DNA of 64,000 nucleotides. Origin: Lucinisca nassula (taxonomy: Eukaryota > Mollusca > Bivalvia > Lucinida > Lucinidae). The stretch spans positions 100,505,497-100,569,496 of the forward strand of contig OY757020.1 of assembly GCA_963580285.1 (NCBI GenBank), given 5' to 3'. A model generated the notes under the pieces. It saw nothing but the letters and a program-made list of their open reading frames with translations. It was not told the DNA's origin and did no database searches. Positions 53,661 through 63,689 of the stretch are shown here, one piece after another. The translations under genes and the position numbers were made by a program. Each line of letters opens with the position of its first letter. Within the stretch, counting starts at the first letter, position 1.

Positions 53661-53977
53661 ATGTGTGTTATTTAATTACGTTTAACCCCAACAATATTTT
53701 GCCAGTTTGCATGTTGCTCGTATTGACACGCAAGTATATACCCACTGAAAGCATTTTGGTGTTAGATTTTAAGTGATACACTAATTTTGTGGTCAGTGAT
53801 TCCGTGTCATAATTATGGCGTTCTTAAATTTCAAATTTTGTAATATGTAAATATTTAGGTTGAAAAAAAAATGTTTGAGATTAAAATTTTTGACTGTTAG
53901 TAGTTTTATAAAATAAATGAGTTTTTTGGATTAAGATAGTTGTGGCAATGAAAACCATGGCTGAATTTCAGCAGGAA

Positions 53978-54187
53978 TGCTTCAGTCCACAGGAGCTTGA
54001 AGTTCTGTCAGAAAAACATGTCAAAATAGCCCAGATCGACTATCATACATAGCTTCGCCGTTTTTCAAAATAGCCCAGATCGACTATCATACATAGCTTC
54101 GCCAAAGGCGAAGCTATGTATGATAGTCGATCTGGGCTATTTTGACATGTTTTTCTGACAGAACTTCAAGCTCCTGTGCTTCAGTCC
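53978..54187. repeat. Perfect 70-bp-arm foldback with direct flanks
   Basis: Arms 53990-54059 and 54107-54176 are exact reverse complements. The loop holds a second direct copy of the inner 38 bases (54066-54103). TGCTTCAGTCC flanks both sides (53978-53988, 54177-54187). Confidence 0.9.
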
Positions 54188-54329
54188 TATCTGTTTTTAT
54201 TTGTTTGGAGTTGGATGGCCCAGTCAACACTATTTAGGTCATATGAAGTCAGTCAGTTTACCTAACCACACTTTTCCTCGACAGGCTTATGATTCTTTCC
54301 CCAGAACTGGCTGGGGATGGTAAGACATA

Positions 54330-54536
54330 TTAACCCTTATATTGCTGTTCACGACAACCCCTATCTTTGCAAACAGTGTAGATCCAGATCAGATGTGAAG
54401 AAGCCATCTGATCAGGATCTACACTGTTTGGCATTCAGTTTATGAATTTGTAGCATTAAATTACATCAAGTAATTTGATTGGTTAATAGACAGAATGGGT
54501 GTGGCTTAAATGAATATTCAGCAAGATAAGGGTTAA
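54330..54536 (-). mobile_element. MITE family A copy (A12)
   Basis: TTAA ends. The apex lost its tip (GATGTGAAGAAGCCATC). Confidence 0.9.
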
Positions 54537-54599
54537 TGGTAGATCCCTTTTACAGAGGAGCCTTGTTTATTTTAACAAAAAAGCCAACAAGATGTCACT

Positions 54600-54800
54600 T
54601 TAACCCTTATCCTGCTGAATAATTAATTTAGCCACACCCATTTCTGACTATCCACCAATCAAATTACTTTATATAATGTTTTTTGTTCATTTCACAAACT
54701 GCATGACAAACAGTGTTGCTCCTGACCATATGGCTTCTTCAGATGCTATCTGATCTGGATGTACGCTGTTTGCAAAGGGATTTAGCAGGATAAGGGTTAA
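54600..54800 (+). mobile_element. MITE family A copy (A13)
   Basis: TTAA ends, CCACACCCATTTCTGACTAT. Decayed apex ATGGCTTCTTCAGATGCTAT. Confidence 0.9.
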
Positions 54801-55061
54801 ACAAGAGTGTCTCAGGTTAAAATAGTGGAAAATATGCCAGATCTGTCCATGCCCTAATAATAGCTGGTATTGATAGTTCAGATTTTCTCTAGAGAAATTC
54901 AGATCAATGCAATTAGACCTATTGTTGCAGAAGTGTATCCCACAATTGGATGCCACCCACAACATGGAAAATCTGACTCTATTTTTGAAACAGCTTGTCC
55001 AGGTGTCTCTGAAGAATATCCATCTCTGTCCTGCTGGCAATTATCTTTTATGGAGATTCGT

Positions 55062-55250
55062 TAGCCTGTCAGATGCATTGCATGCTTATTAACCCTATTG
55101 GTTTCATTGGGCAACAGGGCTTGAGATGTTGTTTCATCTCAATGTCTGGTAAAAGTCCCACAATATTGAAAGCAACATCTCCAAAATGACCTATACAGTG
55201 TTGATGGGGATGTTAAACCTCAAATCAAATCAAATCAAACAAAACTAATG
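55062..55250 (+). mobile_element. SINE-like repeat S, 5'-truncated
   Basis: Starts near TTAGCCTGTCAGATGCATTG. The tail is (CAAAT)n then CAAAC, as in the copy at 55600. Confidence 0.85.
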
Positions 55251-55590
55251 GAAAAGAAAGAGAAATTATCAATGTTGATTGAAATTAATGAGAAAAATTA
55301 GAAAAATAATAACTCAGTCAGGTATCTATGATAGTGACATATAAAGAATCTTTTTACTCCAGTCCCATAAAAACATATAAATTATTTAAAACTTTTATCA
55401 CATAGCATTAACTTCTTCATTAATTTTAATTGCGTTACTTCTGCCCGGCCTACGGAACCCGGGAAGGGACATGTCTTATCTGGTTGTTTAATCTCCGTTT
55501 TTAACAGGTCAACTTTTTTAAACCTTTAAAATTCTATAAGAGCCATACCCTCTGTTGATCACTGTGGTCAGTTTGAAAGATCAAAATATC
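55160..55590 (+). repeat. Local duplication, unit 1
   Basis: SINE end, AGAATCTTTTTACTCCAGTC, CCCATAAAAACATATAAATT, and CCATACCCTCTGTTGATCAC match 55725-56258 in order. Holds an intact TTAA at 55526-55529. Confidence 0.85.
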
Positions 55591-55599
55591 ATATTGTCA

Positions 55600-55808
55600 A
55601 CGGCACCCGCCCATCTGGGCTTAAGAAATAAATGGGCTGCATGATGCTTCCACACAGAACTGAAACCGACCGCACACGAGTGATGGTAAAACGCGTGTCG
55701 GACCATCCATGCTTATAACCCCATAAAATTGGAAGCAATATCTCCAAAATGACCTATATAGTGTTGACAGGGACGTTAAACCTCAGATCAAATCAAATCA
55801 AACAAAAC
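55600..55808 (+). mobile_element. SINE-like repeat S with internal deletion
   Basis: CACCCGCCCATCTGGGCTTA head. About 110 bases are missing in the middle. Confidence 0.85.
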
Positions 55809-56258
55809 TGATAAATAATCAATATAAAATAATTACCCAGTAGTGAGATGTAAAGAATCTTTAACTCCAGTCCCATAAAAACATATAAATTATTTAAAAC
55901 TTTTATCACATAGCATTAACTTTTCTCATTAATTTTAAATGCATTACTTCTGCCTTGCCCTGATGTCATCTGGTGGTTTAACAGTTCAACTTTTATAAAC
56001 CTTTAACCCTTGTCTTGCTGAATATTCATTTAAGCCACACCCATTCTGTCTATCAACAAATCAAATTACTTGAATTGTAATTTATTTCTTCAAATTCATA
56101 AATTGAATGCCAAACAGTGTAGATCCTGATCAGATGGCTTCTTCAGAAGCCATCTGATCTGGATCTACATTGTTTGCAAAGATAGGGGTTGTCGTGAACA
56201 GCAAGATAAGGGTTAAAATTCTATGAGAACCATACCCTCTGTTGATCACTGTGGTCAG
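55725..56258 (+). repeat. Local duplication, unit 2 (carries MITE A14)
   Basis: Same order as unit 1, with MITE A inserted at its TTAA. Confidence 0.85.
56003..56216 (+). mobile_element. MITE family A copy (A14), with in-window empty site
   Basis: 206-bp body between two TTAA. Unit 1 of the duplication shows the same place with a single TTAA. Confidence 0.95.
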
Positions 56259-56262
56259 TAAT

Positions 56263-56411
56263 TAGGGCCCCGCACTGAAAGTGTGGGTGCCCTATAGTAA
56301 TCACTCTGTCCGTCCGTCCGTCTGTCTGTCTGTCCGTCTGTCCGTCCACAAATTTTCCTACTCCTCTGATAGCGCTGCCGGGGCCCTAGTCAGTTTCACT
56401 GACAGCTCTAG
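56263..56411 (+). mobile_element. Minimal Helentron-like element H8 (149 bp)
   Basis: TAGGGCCCCG at 56263 and perfect inverted CGGGGCCCTA at 56379. Head hairpin with AGTGTGGGTGCCCT, (TCCG/TCTG)n, then the terminal hairpin GTCAGTTTCACTGAC and AGCTCTAG. No array. Confidence 0.75.
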
Positions 56412-56456
56412 TATCATAGTCATTATGTCAAGTAGTGGTCATCCATGCTTTGATAG

Positions 56457-56727
56457 TATAGTAGTCGCAGATAAGATTGACTAGGCGGAGCTATCGTTTG
56501 TAGCTGCCTTAGGAATATCCTACTAATAAAAAGGTAAACCAAGTCACCCGATTGTGTGAATTCAACTGTAACACAAGCATAGCTGTGGCGTATATGACCA
56601 TTTAGTCCGCTTGTAGAAAGCGTGTGAAAGGCATTCTACCGAATCTTCTGGTGGACTCAGCGAATTTGACATATATTGACAACACCTGAATAGCTCCGCC
56701 TAGTCAATCTTATCTGTGACTACTATA
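56457..56727. mobile_element. 271-bp MITE with 38-bp terminal inverted repeats
   Basis: TATAGTAGTCGCAGATAAGA ... GGCGGAGCTAT at the left; the complement of the right end differs by one base (CACAG for CGCAG). TA flanks are possible. Confidence 0.88.
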
Positions 56728-57194
56728 CAATGTTCTAATGCAATTTTTAAAATTCTTCGGAATCAATAAATTCATTTTTGTAATGCTTACATTTCAATTT
56801 AGCCACAACAAGCAGAAATTGGTCATTGAACATGTTCACCATAGACCAGTCTGCACATTGTTTAAGGCCTTTTGCCAGAAAAGGTGGCCTTTGACTGCCA
56901 CATAGCATTATTTGGTCATTTATTTGTCAATCAACCCGAAGTTACTTATCACAGAAGCTCTTCAGAGCTGATGTCCATGTGACTAGCACTGATTTGTAAG
57001 AAATCCAGGTAAGGGTTATTTATAGAAAATAGCCGCACTGTCTACTCAATTTGAGGTCAGTGTTACGTAAGAGGGGTTATCTGGAATTTTTTATGGGTTT
57101 GGAAAACAGTGTAGACCAAGCTCAGGTGCTGCAGAAAGCATTATAATGCTCAATACAGTAGATAAGAAACTAAATCTTGCTGAAAATGTTTACC

Positions 57195-57369
57195 TTAATC
57201 CTGCTGAATAAATTGATTTATAGCCACACCTTTATATGACTCTCCACCAATCAAATTGCTTGATATAATGTGGTTGTTCAATACACAAACTGCATGACGA
57301 ACTGTAGATCATGATCAGATGGCTTCAGAAGCAAAGGTAGGGGTTGTCGTGTTCAACAAAATAAGGGTT
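57195..57369 (+). repeat. MITE family A copy (A15), decayed
   Basis: TTAATCCTGCTGAATAAATT start. Most of the hairpin's right arm is lost (ATGGCTTCAGAAGCAAAGG). Confidence 0.75.
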
Positions 57370-57980
57370 TCCATTTTTTTTTCGGTACTTGGATATAAAA
57401 GAATGGATTAAAGTTGATCAAAGGATATTAACAAATAAAATCAATTTTTGAATAAACGAACTCACCAGCTGCTTTTAGTTTAATTATTTATCCACCTTTA
57501 CTAAATATGTATATCTGGTTTAACTGTTATTATTCACTATGCTTTTTTTTTTCTTATCGTTTGTCAGCACTAGGTTTTTAAATGCCTTATCTGTCAGTCG
57601 TAGGAACTGTTAATACCTATCAGTCGTAGATGTCATCTATCGATAGGATAATATTGATAGGCTGGTTACTGTCTTTTATCACTGGACTGAATAGTGTTTT
57701 ATTTTTCTATGAATTCATTTAAAAAGCATTCATTTCATTAACAATCCTGTCCCAAGAGTAATTTGTTGTAACATCAATAGAACCTTGTAAAAATTTAAAT
57801 GAAATCATTATATTCTGAAATCAATCCATTATTAGACACTGTGGCCTTTTGGCCTGTAATGTATCAGTCTGTATAGCTTTTCAAGTATTGCAAGGGATGA
57901 CATAAAGTTTTCAACTCCAATCTATCTTTATAGTGCTATTATCTATCTTGCACACATGCCAAAAAGGTTCCTTGTTCCCA
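57370..57980. other. Unassigned AT-rich DNA
   Basis: No repeat partner or plausible exon is seen. Confidence 0.35.
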
Positions 57981-57982
57981 TT

Positions 57983-58457
57983 TTGACCCTTTTTGTACCA
58001 CATTACGAAAAACGCCTATACTTATACATTGTAAACTTTACCGCCGTAAAAACGAAAATTTTCAGATGAAAAATTGGGATATCTTTCTAATTTCTGCTCA
58101 AAATATAAATTGTGGGCACTCGTTAGAACCGCTTCATCGAGGCGGTTCTAACAAGTACCCACAATCGATATTTTAGAGCAGAAATAAGAAAAATAAGTTA
58201 TTAACGTATACCCCCCGGAAACCCCAGTTTTACTATATAAAAGTGGGGTTCAAGGGGGTCAAAATTATATAGGAGTGTTTTCGTGATGAGATGGAATCTT
58301 CTTCCTTATATATAGCACATCTCCATTTCAAAATTTAGGGGTGTCAGATAATTTATTTGGAAAATGGCTTAACTTTTTGCGAACATTGTTGGCCCTGATC
58401 TGGCTCTGCACTGTTTGCCAAATACCCATTTAGGGGTTTCTGGTACTCAAGGGGTTA
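57983..58457 (+). mobile_element. MITE family D copy (D3) interrupted by MITE B13
   Basis: CCCTTTTTGTACCA before B13; ATGGAATCTTCTTCC resumes after it, ending CTGGTACTCAAGGGGTTAA. The join matches D1 and D4. Confidence 0.8.
58001..58288. mobile_element. MITE family B copy (B13), complete
   Basis: CATTACGAAAAACGCCTATA and inverted ATAGGAGTGTTTTCGTGATG. Apex GAACCGCTTCATCGAGGCGGTTC. Confidence 0.88.
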
Positions 58458-58547
58458 AACTTGGAAGCCCCAAAAAGGTTCATTGTCAGATGCTATAGGA
58501 AGCTTTGGCTTTCAAAAAAATAACTTTTAAAAAACGGCTTTTATCCC

Positions 58548-58694
58548 ACCAAATAAATTAAGACTAATTCTGCTTTAAAAACCTTATTTTGAAGGCTTCA
58601 CTTATTTTTTCTTTGTGAGTTCTGCCCACAGTGTCCTTTGGTCCACTTTTGAACAGTCCCAAAGGTGGTCTTAATATAGGAATTTTACTGTATT
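58548..58694 (-). repeat. MITE family G copy, minus strand
   Basis: TTAAGACTAATTCTGC, CACTTATTTTTTCTTTGTG, CCACTTTTGAACAGTCCCAA, GGAATTTTACTGTA. Confidence 0.75.
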
Positions 58695-58954
58695 AAAAAA
58701 AAAAAAGAAGGATTTATCTTTGTTCATTCCTTATGCCTTACTGGGTGTATTATCGGTATATTTCTTAACTTGGCAGGTTTCAGAATGTTTTTCTTCCCCT
58801 TGAAAATCAGAATTACACTAATTTATATCTTAATGGCTTTCAAAGTTTTGAATTTTTATCGAGGTATCTTAATTTTGACACATTCTTCAAAACTTGAGGC
58901 ATAAACTGGTCAGTTGACCAGAGCTTATGCCTTATGCCATGTTTAACTCTTTTT

Positions 58955-60284
58955 GTCGCACCTGCTTTAGCAGGAAGACATAGGCGTGCAAGTTTCCGTC
59001 CGTCCGTCCGTCCGTCCGTTCGTCCGTCCGTTCGTCCGTCCGTCCGTTCGTCCGTCCGTCCGTCCGTCCGTCCGTCCGTCAACATTTTACACTGGATGTC
59101 TTGTCATCGCAACTCCTCCTACACTTTTAGACCGATCATTTGGAAACTTTGCATGTGCTTTCGCCATGGTATGAGGATGCGCATGTGGTTTGGACTTAAT
59201 CTTCGAATCAATTTTTGTCACTTTTTCCATATTGTGAACTTAGTCATTTTTAGGTATGCGATACGTACCTCTTGTCATCGCAACTCCTCTTGCAGTTTTA
59301 TACCGATCATTTTGAAACTTTGCATGTGCTTTCACCATGGTATGAGGATGTGCATGTGGTTTCAACATAATTTTCAGAATATTTTTTTCCGCTTTTTGCA
59401 CATTATGAACTTAGCCATTTTTAAGCTTCATTTGATATACGATAGGTACCTCTTGTCATCGCAACTCCTCCTACAGTTTCATACCGATTATTTTGAAACT
59501 TTGTGTGTGATTTTGCCATGCTATGAGGATGCGCATGTGGTTTGGACTTTATCTTCCGATAAATTTTTGTCACTTTTTTCACATTGTGAACTTAGTCATT
59601 TTTAACCTTCGATTGATATATGATAGGTACCTCTTGTCATCGCAACTCCTCTTGCAGTTTTATACCGATCATTTTGAAACTTTGCGTGTGCTTTCGCTAT
59701 GGTATGAGGATGCGCATGTGGTTTGGACTTTATCGTCGGATCATTTTTTTTCACTTTTTCCACATTGTGAACTTAGTCATTTTTAACCTTCAATTGATAT
59801 ATGATAGGTACCTCTTGTCATCGCAACTCCTCTTGCAGTTTTATACCGATCATTTTGAAACTTTGCGTGTGCTTTTGCCATGGTATGAGGTTGTGCATGT
59901 GATTTCGACATAATTCTCAGAATATTTTTTTTTCACTTTTGCACATTGTGAACTTAGCCAATTTTAAGCTTTAGTTGATATACAATAGGTACCTCTTGTC
60001 ATCGCAACTTCTCTTACAGTTTTATATTGATCATTTTAAAACTTTGTGTGTGTTTTTACCTATGGTATGAGGATGTGCATGTGGTTTTGACTTTATCTTG
60101 GGATCAATTTTTATCACTTTTTCCACATTGTGAACTTAGTCAGTTTTTTACCTCACATATATAGGCTATGGATTCTTCTCAAAGCCCTATATTCATTTCT
60201 TCTGCCTTAAATAAACTTTTATTTTTTTTGTGTGCGGCAGGTGGGGAGCAGGTGCGACATCAACTTCACCGAAGTTGAATTTCT
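58955..60284 (+). mobile_element. Helentron-like element H9, complete, 181-bp array
   Basis: GTCGCACCTGCT at 58955 and inverted AGCAGGTGCGAC at 60247. Head hairpin CCTGCTTTAGCAGG, (TCCG)n at 58998-59080, six units with a strict 181-bp period (CTTGTCATCGCAACTCCTC), then the terminal hairpin CAACTTCACCGAAGTTG. The exact 3' base is uncertain. Confidence 0.8.
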
Positions 60285-60298
60285 GGTTAATATTTTCC

Positions 60299-60527
60299 TT
60301 AACCCTTTTTGTACCAAATGGAATATTCCTCCTTTTATATAGCAGGAGTCCATTTCAAAATTTAGGGGTGTTGGGTTGTTATTTCTTCAAAATTTATTAG
60401 GAAAATGGCGCAACTTTTCGCAAACAGTGTAGGCCCTGTCCAGACGCCACATTTTGTGGCGTCTGATCTGGGTCTGCACTAATTGCCCTGGTACCCGTTT
60501 TGGGGTTTCCGGTACTAAATGGGTTAA
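60299..60527 (+). mobile_element. MITE family D copy (D4), complete
   Basis: TTAA on both sides. CCCTTTTTGTACCAAATGG and inverted CCGGTACTAAATGGG ends. Apex AGACGCCACATTTTGTGGCGTCT. Confidence 0.9.
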
Positions 60528-60697
60528 ATATATATAAAATTATAGCCTGCACATGTATATACCTCTGAGGTACAACAAGAATAACAAAATTGTGTTTTTT
60601 TTTTGGTTTGCTTTTTTTTTTTTTTTTTATATATAATTTTTGTTTTTTTTTTTTCTGTGATTGATTTATACATATTTATATTTTACTGCTTCAGTAC

Positions 60698-60928
60698 GGG
60701 CCTCCGTGGCCTAGTGGGTAAGAGCGCCGACTCTTAATCATTAGGGCTGTCACCACTGTGATTTGAGTCTGGCTCGGGTCACATGTGAGACGCCAAGTTC
60801 TGCAACGGAAGGTCAAGTGGTTTTTCTCCGTGTACTCCGGTTTTCACCCACCTTTGATTAACGATCAGCTCGATATGAGTGAAATAATCTTGAAAGGGCC
60901 GTAAAACCAAACCAAAAAAAAAAATAAA
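60698..60928 (+). mobile_element. tRNA-derived SINE T4 with 11-bp target duplication
   Basis: CCGTGGCCTAGTGGGTAAGA head, GAAATAATCTTGAAAGGGCC end, A-rich tail. Flanked by TGCTTCAGTAC at 60687-60697 and 60929-60939. Confidence 0.92.
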
Positions 60929-61010
60929 TGCTTCAGTACACCGCAAGCAAGTTTAAGCATTTTTTTTTTATGTTCTGTCTTGATTCCCATGAAATTATTT
61001 GCATAAAGTA

Positions 61011-61296
61011 GGGGCTTGAAGAAATATATGGGCTGCATGATGCTTCCACGCAGAGCTGAATCCGGCCAGCACACTAGTACTGGTAAACCGCTTAGAGGAT
61101 CTAAGCCTGTCCAGGAACCGCGGTGCGAGGCGGACTGTCCATGCTAATAAACCCTATTGGTTTCATTGGCCGACAGGGCTTGAGATGTCATTTCATCTCA
61201 ATGTCGGGTAAAAGTCCCACAAAATTGGAAGCAACGTCTCCAAAATGACCTTTACAGTGTTGACGGGGACGTTAAACCTCAAATCAAACAAAAACT
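61011..61296 (+). mobile_element. SINE-like repeat S, 5' end missing
   Basis: Starts TAGGGGCTTGAAGAAATATA. The rest is complete. Confidence 0.88.
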
Positions 61297-61491
61297 TGAA
61301 ATCAATTAAGGTGTGGGCAAACTTAACTCTTGAAGTGACCAGTAATATTTGTGTTTTCATTTCCATACTTGACCAAACAGTTGGAGATTTGACTTCAAGA
61401 CAACCCATGTCAAATGGGTACTTACTGCAAAGATTAAGGTCAGTCAGCACATAATTATAGTAAAATTCACGTACTTTAAAGACCACTTTTG

Positions 61492-61582
61492 GCATTATTT
61501 CTGCTCTAAAGTATAGATTGTGGGTACTCGTTAGAACCGCCTCGATGAGGCAGTTCTAATGTGTACCCACAACCTAGAAACA
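61492..61582. repeat. MITE B hairpin core (B14)
   Basis: GTGGGTACTCGTTAGAACCG paired with CAGTTCTAATGTGTACCCAC; the outer parts are lost. Confidence 0.7.
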
Positions 61583-61633
61583 TATAACATGTTTTTATCT
61601 TAAAAAGGTTTTTTTTTTTTTTTCAATGGTTTT

Positions 61634-61932
61634 TGTTTGTTTGTTTGATTTGAGCTTTAACGTCCCCATCAACACTATTTAAGTCATTTTGGAGACCTTG
61701 CTTCCAATTTTGTGGGACTTTTACCTGACATTGAGATGAAATGGCATCTCAATCCCTGCCTTCCAATTAAACCAACAGGGTTTATATGCATGGACGTGCC
61801 AGCTCGCACCACTTTGCCTGGGCAGGCTTAGTCCTTCTAAGCAGTTCACCAGTTCTCATGTATGGTAAGTTCCAGCTCTGCCTGGAAGCATCATGCAGCC
61901 CAATCTATTTCTCCAAGCTCCAATGGGCTGGG
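61634..61932 (-). mobile_element. SINE-like repeat S, minus strand
   Basis: TTTGTTTGATTTGAGCTTTA to CTCCAATGGGCTGGGGG. Full length. Confidence 0.88.
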
Positions 61933-62110
61933 GGAAGTGGGGGGGAGGGATAATTTTGTAAGAATCTCGGTGTTGGCATGCATGTATGTGGCCTTCAAGA
62001 AATAGGTTATATTCATCCTTACATTATCAAAGATCATTTCAGATATGTGAAGATCCAGATGAGATGACTCCTCTTGAGCCATCTCATCAGTATCTACACT
62101 TTGTCCTAAA

Positions 62111-62540
62111 TTAAGCCTTATCCTCTTGAACACAAAAACACCTAACTTTGCAATGAGTGTAGATCCAGAGCAGATGGCTTCTAAAGAAACCATCTGATCA
62201 GGAACTACACTGTTTGTCTTCAGTTTCAAATTTGAATAAGTACATTATATCAAGTACTATGATTGCCCCACCCACCCCCCCACCCCCCCCATCCCCCCAA
62301 TCAGGACTTGAAGAAATAGTTTGGACTGCATGATACTTACACCCAGAGCTGAAACCGACCGCACAAGGATACTGGTAAACCGCTTAGAAGGTCAAGCATG
62401 CCCAGGCAAAGTGGTACGAGTCGCCCCATCCATGCATATAAAACCCTATTGGATGCACTGGGCGGCAGGGAATGAGAGTAATATGTTATTTGGTTGATAG
62501 TCAAAAATGGGTGTGTCTTAGTAAATTTATTAGGCAGGTG
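62111..62540 (-). mobile_element. MITE family A copy (A16) with nested SINE S
   Basis: TTAAGCCTTATCCTCTTGAA start, apex ATGGCTTCTAAAGAAACCAT, then SINE S (about 62262-62478), then GTTGATAGTCAAAAATGGGT. Confidence 0.75.
62262..62478 (+). mobile_element. SINE-like repeat S, 3'-truncated
   Basis: C-rich start (CCCACCCACCCCCC...), GGACTTGAAGAAATAG, stops after GGGCGGCAGGGAATGAGA. Confidence 0.75.
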
Positions 62541-62805
62541 GAAGACTCCAGTCAGAAACTAGGGGTTGAAAGGGTTACCTTGGCATGACTGTTGAAGAAT
62601 TAGTTATTGCACAGCTGTGTGTGGTCTCTTTTCTCATGACTACTTCACTTGTCATATTTGAGGACAAAGGGTTCAAAATTAATCTTTAATAAGCTCTAAC
62701 GAGACTGTCACACCTGTTTTAAAGTTAAAAAATTGAACTTGTGGTACTTGTACTAAGAGAAGAAGTACAAAAATCGAAGCCGGTCTATGTCCTTATTTTG
62801 TATAA

Positions 62806-62895
62806 ACCCTTATCCTGCTGAATGAATAAATTAAGCCACACCCATTTCTGACTATCAACCAATCAAATTACTTAATATTGAACAAATTTGTTTCA
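62806..62895 (+). repeat. MITE family A left end (A17)
   Basis: AACCCTTATCCTGCTGAATG and CCACACCCATTTCTGACTAT. Cut before the hairpin. Confidence 0.7.
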
Positions 62896-63149
62896 TGATG
62901 CAGCAAGGAGTATCAGACAGAATGGCAAGCTGATCCTTGGAAGATGAATCCCAAAAATGAATATGTGCTGGTCACAGCTCATCTATTATGCTACTGTGCT
63001 GTCATCTCTAAAAAAGTATAAATGCCTACCACACTTATAAGGTCATATATATTGGGCCTCGGCAGGCAAAAAGAGGTCTTTGCATGACTGTGCCCCCAGT
63101 GATGTCTCAAATCAGTCAGTATACAAGCCTACCATAATAATTCTAAAAA

Positions 63150-63350
63150 TTTGGACACCGTGTGGACTTGCTGTAATTCTCCTAAAATTTTAATAAATGT
63201 GTTTCACAATCCAACAAGGAGTCCAAAAGGTGCATACGGAATGGCAAACAGTGTAAACCCTGATTAGACTGCTCCTGAAGGAGCAGTCTGATCTGAGTCT
63301 GTACTGTTTGCTTAGGAGTACCTGTCCCAATACTTAGGATCAAATAATGC
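63150..63350 (+). repeat. MITE family C copy (C5)
   Basis: TTTGGACACCGTGTGGACTT start, perfect apex AGACTGCTCCTGAAGGAGCAGTCT, end CCTGTCCCAATACTTAGGAT. Confidence 0.8.
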
Positions 63351-63452
63351 ATGAAAAAGCTTTGTGTCAATCTTCATCCATATTGAATGATCAGACTGCA
63401 CAGATGTGCAGGCTGATCTGAGAATTTGAGGTAAAGGTGACATGTATCTTGC

Positions 63453-63680
63453 GTCACTGGAGCGTCCAACTGATATTGGCTTTCAGTTGGGCAAGGCCTG
63501 CTGTCCTTGTGGCCGGTAATGGCAGAGGGATATTTTTTCTTCTGTTCCTATACTCTTCCATTCATTTTGCTCCTTCTCTTTCATCTACTCTACTATCTCT
63601 CCTCCTTTTTTTCTCCCTTCCTCTGGGGGATGACCCAAAATGACCCAAAAGGGTTGACGTGTCTTTAATCCCAAAACAAT
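63453..63680 (+). repeat. Dispersed repeat, partner of 6607-6780
   Basis: GTCACTGGAGCGTCCAACTG, CCTGCTGTCCTTGTGGCC and a T/C-rich stretch. Followed by AAAATGACCCAAAAGGGTTG, which recalls the S/T5 tail. Confidence 0.6.
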
Positions 63681-63689
63681 CCACTATTG

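Noticed and set aside
58934..59913. ORFs of 60-223 codons rich in RPSVRPSV
   Set aside because: They are translations of the (TCCG)n tract and 181-bp units of element H9; the units repeat the same peptide in different frames.
60597..60650. T-rich tract as a retroposed poly(A) tail
   Set aside because: No gene-like sequence or target duplication is attached to it.
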